Shown in pieces: positions 14,256 to 15,962 of a DNA stretch of 15,962 nt (the stretch's first letter is position 1; each line of letters starts with the position of its first letter). The position numbers were made by a program, and so were the translations under genes. Below the pieces are notes generated by a model. It saw only the letters and a list, made by a program, of their open reading frames with translations. It did no database searches and was not told the origin of the DNA. The DNA is from DAOMOP01 sp035444405 (GTDB lineage: Bacteria > Pseudomonadota > Gammaproteobacteria > Burkholderiales > Rhodocyclaceae). The stretch is from contig DAOMOP010000083.1 of NCBI GenBank assembly GCA_035444405.1, forward strand, positions 1 through 15,962, in the 5' to 3' direction.

Positions 14256-14299
14256 TTGCAACATCACCGGATATTGGTGCATTAGAATATTCATGCATT
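14256..14299 (+). promoter_or_regulatory. AT-rich promoter region with 13-nt direct repeats before DUF2892 gene
   Basis: This is the most AT-rich stretch in the window. Two direct copies of ATATTnnTGCATT lie at 14271-14283 and 14287-14299: 11 of 13 bases are identical and the starts are 16 bases apart. Between and across them lie TAGAAT (14283-14288, a -10-like hexamer) and the palindrome GAATATTC (14285-14292). TTGCAA at 14256-14261 resembles a -35, but at 21 bases it is too far from TAGAAT for a normal promoter. Repeats that overlap the -10 suggest repressor control. No regulator gene is adjacent. Confidence 0.45.
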
Positions 14300-14320
14300 C
14301 ACACACAACAGGGGAACGCC

Positions 14321-14515
14321 ATGAAAACCAACGTTGGATCCATCGACAAGATCGTCCGCATCGTCGCCGGCCTGGTGCTGCTGGCACTGGCCGTGATGGG
14401 CATCGGCACGCCGTGGACGTGGATCGGCATCGTGCCGCTCGCGACCGGCCTGATGGGCTGGTGCCCGGCCTACTCGCTGTTCGGCATGAACACCTGCCCG
14501 GTCAAGAAGCCGTGA
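14321..14515 (+). CDS. Small DUF2892 (YgaP-like) membrane protein
   Basis: This 64-residue inner-membrane protein contains only the DUF2892 domain, found elsewhere as the membrane part of the rhodanese YgaP. The start NVGSIDKIVRIVAG is characteristic. Two hydrophobic helices (about 12-29 and 32-47) form a hairpin, followed by GWCPAYSLFGMNTCP with C48 and C59, the two Cys conserved in these proteins. No rhodanese domain is attached or nearby. GGGGA lies just upstream of the ATG at a good distance, and an AT-rich, repeat-bearing control region precedes it. Its last 14 bases overlap the end of rsmA, which is on the other strand. Its role is unproved; a link to sulfur or thiol chemistry is only suggested by YgaP. 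Confidence 0.88.
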   Translation: MKTNVGSIDKIVRIVAGLVLLALAVMGIGTPWTWIGIVPLATGLMGWCPAYSLFGMNTCPVKKP

Positions 14516-15296
14516 GTCGTCCGGCGACGTAGTTCGCGATCGTCACGTAGTCGCCAACGGCGAGGCGTTCGCCGCGCAGGTTCGCATCGATGCCGAGCGC
14601 GGCGAAGTCGCGCTCGGCGAGAAACTCGCGCAGCGTGTTGCGCAGGGTCTTGCGGCGCTGGCCGAAGGCGGCCGCGACGATGCGCGCCATCAGCGCCTCG
14701 TCGCGCGCAGCCAGCTCGGCCGCCGGCCGCGGCACGAGGCGCACGATGCTCGACACCACCTTCGGCGCCGGGCGAAATGCGCCGGGCGGCACGTCGAACA
14801 GCCGCGCCATGCGGAATCGGTATTGCAGCATCACCGACAGGCGCCCGTAGTCGGGCGTGTCGGGGGCGGCGACCATGCGCATGACGACCTCCTTCTGCAG
14901 CATGAAGGTCATGTCGTGCACGCGCGCCGCGAAATCGGCCAGGTGGAACAGCAACGGCGTCGAGATGTTGTAGGGCAGGTTGCCGACCACCCGCAGCGGC
15001 GCCGGAAGCGTCGCGAAATCGAAACGCAGCGCATCGCCCTCGTGGATCGTCAGCTGCACCGGCGTGAAGCGTTCGTGCAGGCGCGCGATCAGGTCGCGGT
15101 CGATCTCGACGACGTGCAGATGGCCGAGGCGCTCGACCAGCGGTTCGGTGAGCGCGGCGAGCCCGGGGCCGATCTCGACCACGGTCTCGCCGGGCAGCGG
15201 ACGGACCGCCTCGACGATGCGCCGCACGACGTTCGGATCGGACAGGAAGTTCTGGCCGAAGCGTTTGCGCGCGCGATGCCCGGACGGCCCGTTCAC
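14502..15296 (-). CDS. rsmA: 16S rRNA (adenine1518-N6/adenine1519-N6)-dimethyltransferase
   Basis: This is a 264-residue KsgA-type methyltransferase that dimethylates two adjacent adenines near the 3' end of 16S rRNA late in 30S assembly. It shows FGQNFL (13-18), the SAM-binding EIGPGLAALT (41-50), acidic E64 in VEIDRDL, GDAL (87-90) and the catalytic NLPYNIS (106-112). The C-terminal helical domain is full length. Translation starts at a GTG whose four bases GTGA contain the stop of pdxA, a coupled arrangement that fits the conserved surA-pdxA-ksgA operon. Its stop lies within the convergent DUF2892 gene (14-base overlap), so there is no room for a terminator between them. Confidence 0.95.
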   Translation of the reverse strand: MNGPSGHRARKRFGQNFLSDPNVVRRIVEAVRPLPGETVVEIGPGLAALTEPLVERLGHLHVVEIDRDLIARLHERFTPVQLTIHEGDALRFDFATLPAPLRVVGNLPYNISTPLLFHLADFAARVHDMTFMLQKEVVMRMVAAPDTPDYGRLSVMLQYRFRMARLFDVPPGAFRPAPKVVSSIVRLVPRPAAELAARDEALMARIVAAAFGQRRKTLRNTLREFLAERDFAALGIDANLRGERLAVGDYVTIANYVAGRLTAS

Positions 15297-15962
15297 GTCG
15301 CTGCCGCCGCCCGCGCATTGCGCGCGAGTTCGATCGCGAGCTCGATCGCGGCGAACAGGCTGCCCGGATCGGCGCGACCGCTCCCCGCCAGATCAAGCGC
15401 CGTGCCGTGGTCGACCGAGGTCCTGACGATAGGCAGGCCCAGCGTCACATTCACCCCACCGCCGAAGCTCGCGTGCTTGAGCACCGGCAAGCCCTGATCG
15501 TGATACATCGCCAGCACCGCGTCGCCGCGCGCGAGCGTGTGCGGCACGAACAGCGTGTCGGCCGGCAGCGGGCCGATCAGCGCCATGCCCTCGGTGCGCA
15601 GCTGGTCGAGCACCGGAATCATCACGTCGAGCTCCTCGCGCCCCATGTGCCCGCCCTCGCCGGCGTGCGGATTGAGCCCGGCGACGAGGATGCGCGGCGC
15701 CGCGAGACCGAATCGCTGCACGAGATCGCGGTGCAGGATGCGCAGCGTCTCGTCGAGCAGCGTCGGCGTGATCGCCGCCGGCACGGCGGCGAGCGGCAGA
15801 TGCGTGGTCGCCAGCGCCACGCGCATGCCGCCGCCGACCAGCATCATCACCACGCGCGCGGTGCGCGTGCGCTGCGCGAGATATTCGGTGTGGCCGGAGA
15901 AGGCGATGCCCGCGTCGTTGATGACGGCCTTGTGCACCGGCGCCGTGACCATGCCCGCGAAG
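15293..15962 (-). CDS. pdxA: 4-hydroxythreonine-4-phosphate dehydrogenase, C-terminal two thirds (cut by window edge)
   Basis: The visible part (about 223 residues) runs from F-A-G-M-VTAPVHKAVIND to the stop; roughly 110 N-terminal residues lie beyond the right edge. PdxA oxidises 4-phosphohydroxy-L-threonine with NAD in pyridoxal phosphate synthesis. The metal-binding His motifs are all present: SGHTEYLA, GLNPHAGEGGHMG and MYHDQGLPVLKH, as is the GGGVNVTLGLPIVRTSVDHGTA segment. The frame is open to the edge, so an internal ATG at 15952 is not the start. Its TGA overlaps the GTG of rsmA. In the usual order, surA would lie upstream, outside this window. Confidence 0.95.
   Translation of the reverse strand, partial: FAGMVTAPVHKAVINDAGIAFSGHTEYLAQRTRTARVVMMLVGGGMRVALATTHLPLAAVPAAITPTLLDETLRILHRDLVQRFGLAAPRILVAGLNPHAGEGGHMGREELDVMIPVLDQLRTEGMALIGPLPADTLFVPHTLARGDAVLAMYHDQGLPVLKHASFGGGVNVTLGLPIVRTSVDHGTALDLAGSGRADPGSLFAAIELAIELARNARAAAAT

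Noticed and set aside
14256..14269. An FNR-type box (TTG...ATCAC) before the DUF2892 gene
   Set aside because: The half-sites are two bases too close for TTGATnnnnATCAA, and the left half lacks the AT.

Overview
The window is 15,962 bases of very GC-rich, gene-dense bacterial chromosome. Gene content points to a betaproteobacterium, most likely of the Rhodocyclales (Thauera/Azoarcus-like) type. The grounds are the combination of DUF3422, DUF2189 and DUF3047 proteins with the rSAM/selenodomain cluster, an Ade1-type PurC, and the classical pdxA-rsmA pair. The taxonomic call is inference. I see no phage, insertion sequence, CRISPR, tRNA or rRNA.

Layout, left to right. A strong intrinsic terminator (25-55) ends a + strand unit that lies off the left edge. 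A secreted DUF3047 protein (minus, 73-951) is divergent from a tight four-gene + strand operon (1104-5630). That operon encodes an ArsS-type radical SAM enzyme with a Cys-rich tail, a 716-residue fusion of a TVP38/TMEM64 membrane domain to a MerA/Lpd-like flavin disulfide reductase, and the two glycosyltransferase-like proteins known as rSAM/selenodomain-associated transferases 2 and 1. An OmpA-family lipoprotein (5710-6360), a DUF3422 membrane-anchored protein (6517-7821), purC (about 7983-8939), an MFS transporter (9064-10323), a DUF2189 membrane protein (10431-11204), oligopeptidase A (11319-13376), exonuclease III (13477-14238) and a 64-residue DUF2892 membrane protein (14321-14515) follow on the + strand. 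From the right edge, the minus strand carries the 3' part of pdxA and then rsmA/ksgA. The end of rsmA overlaps the DUF2892 gene tail to tail.

The only multi-gene system that looks specialised is the 1104-5630 cluster, which can be read as an arsenosugar-type (organoarsenical) or related small-molecule pathway. The radical SAM enzyme would make the carbon-element bond, the membrane-bound disulfide reductase would supply redox chemistry at the membrane, and the two transferases would add or process sugar groups. The window contains neither an arsM methyltransferase nor an ArsR regulator, so the substrate is open. The rest is mostly housekeeping: purine synthesis, peptide turnover, base-excision repair, ribosome maturation and vitamin B6 synthesis.

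Smaller signals include a five-copy 7-nt tandem repeat before prlC, a pair of 13-nt direct repeats in an AT-rich promoter before the DUF2892 gene, an extended -10 promoter very close to the purC start, a 35-codon Arg-rich micro-ORF that joins prlC and xth by ATGA overlaps at both ends, and several strong GC hairpins without T tracts. No gene-free stretch exceeds about 160 bases.
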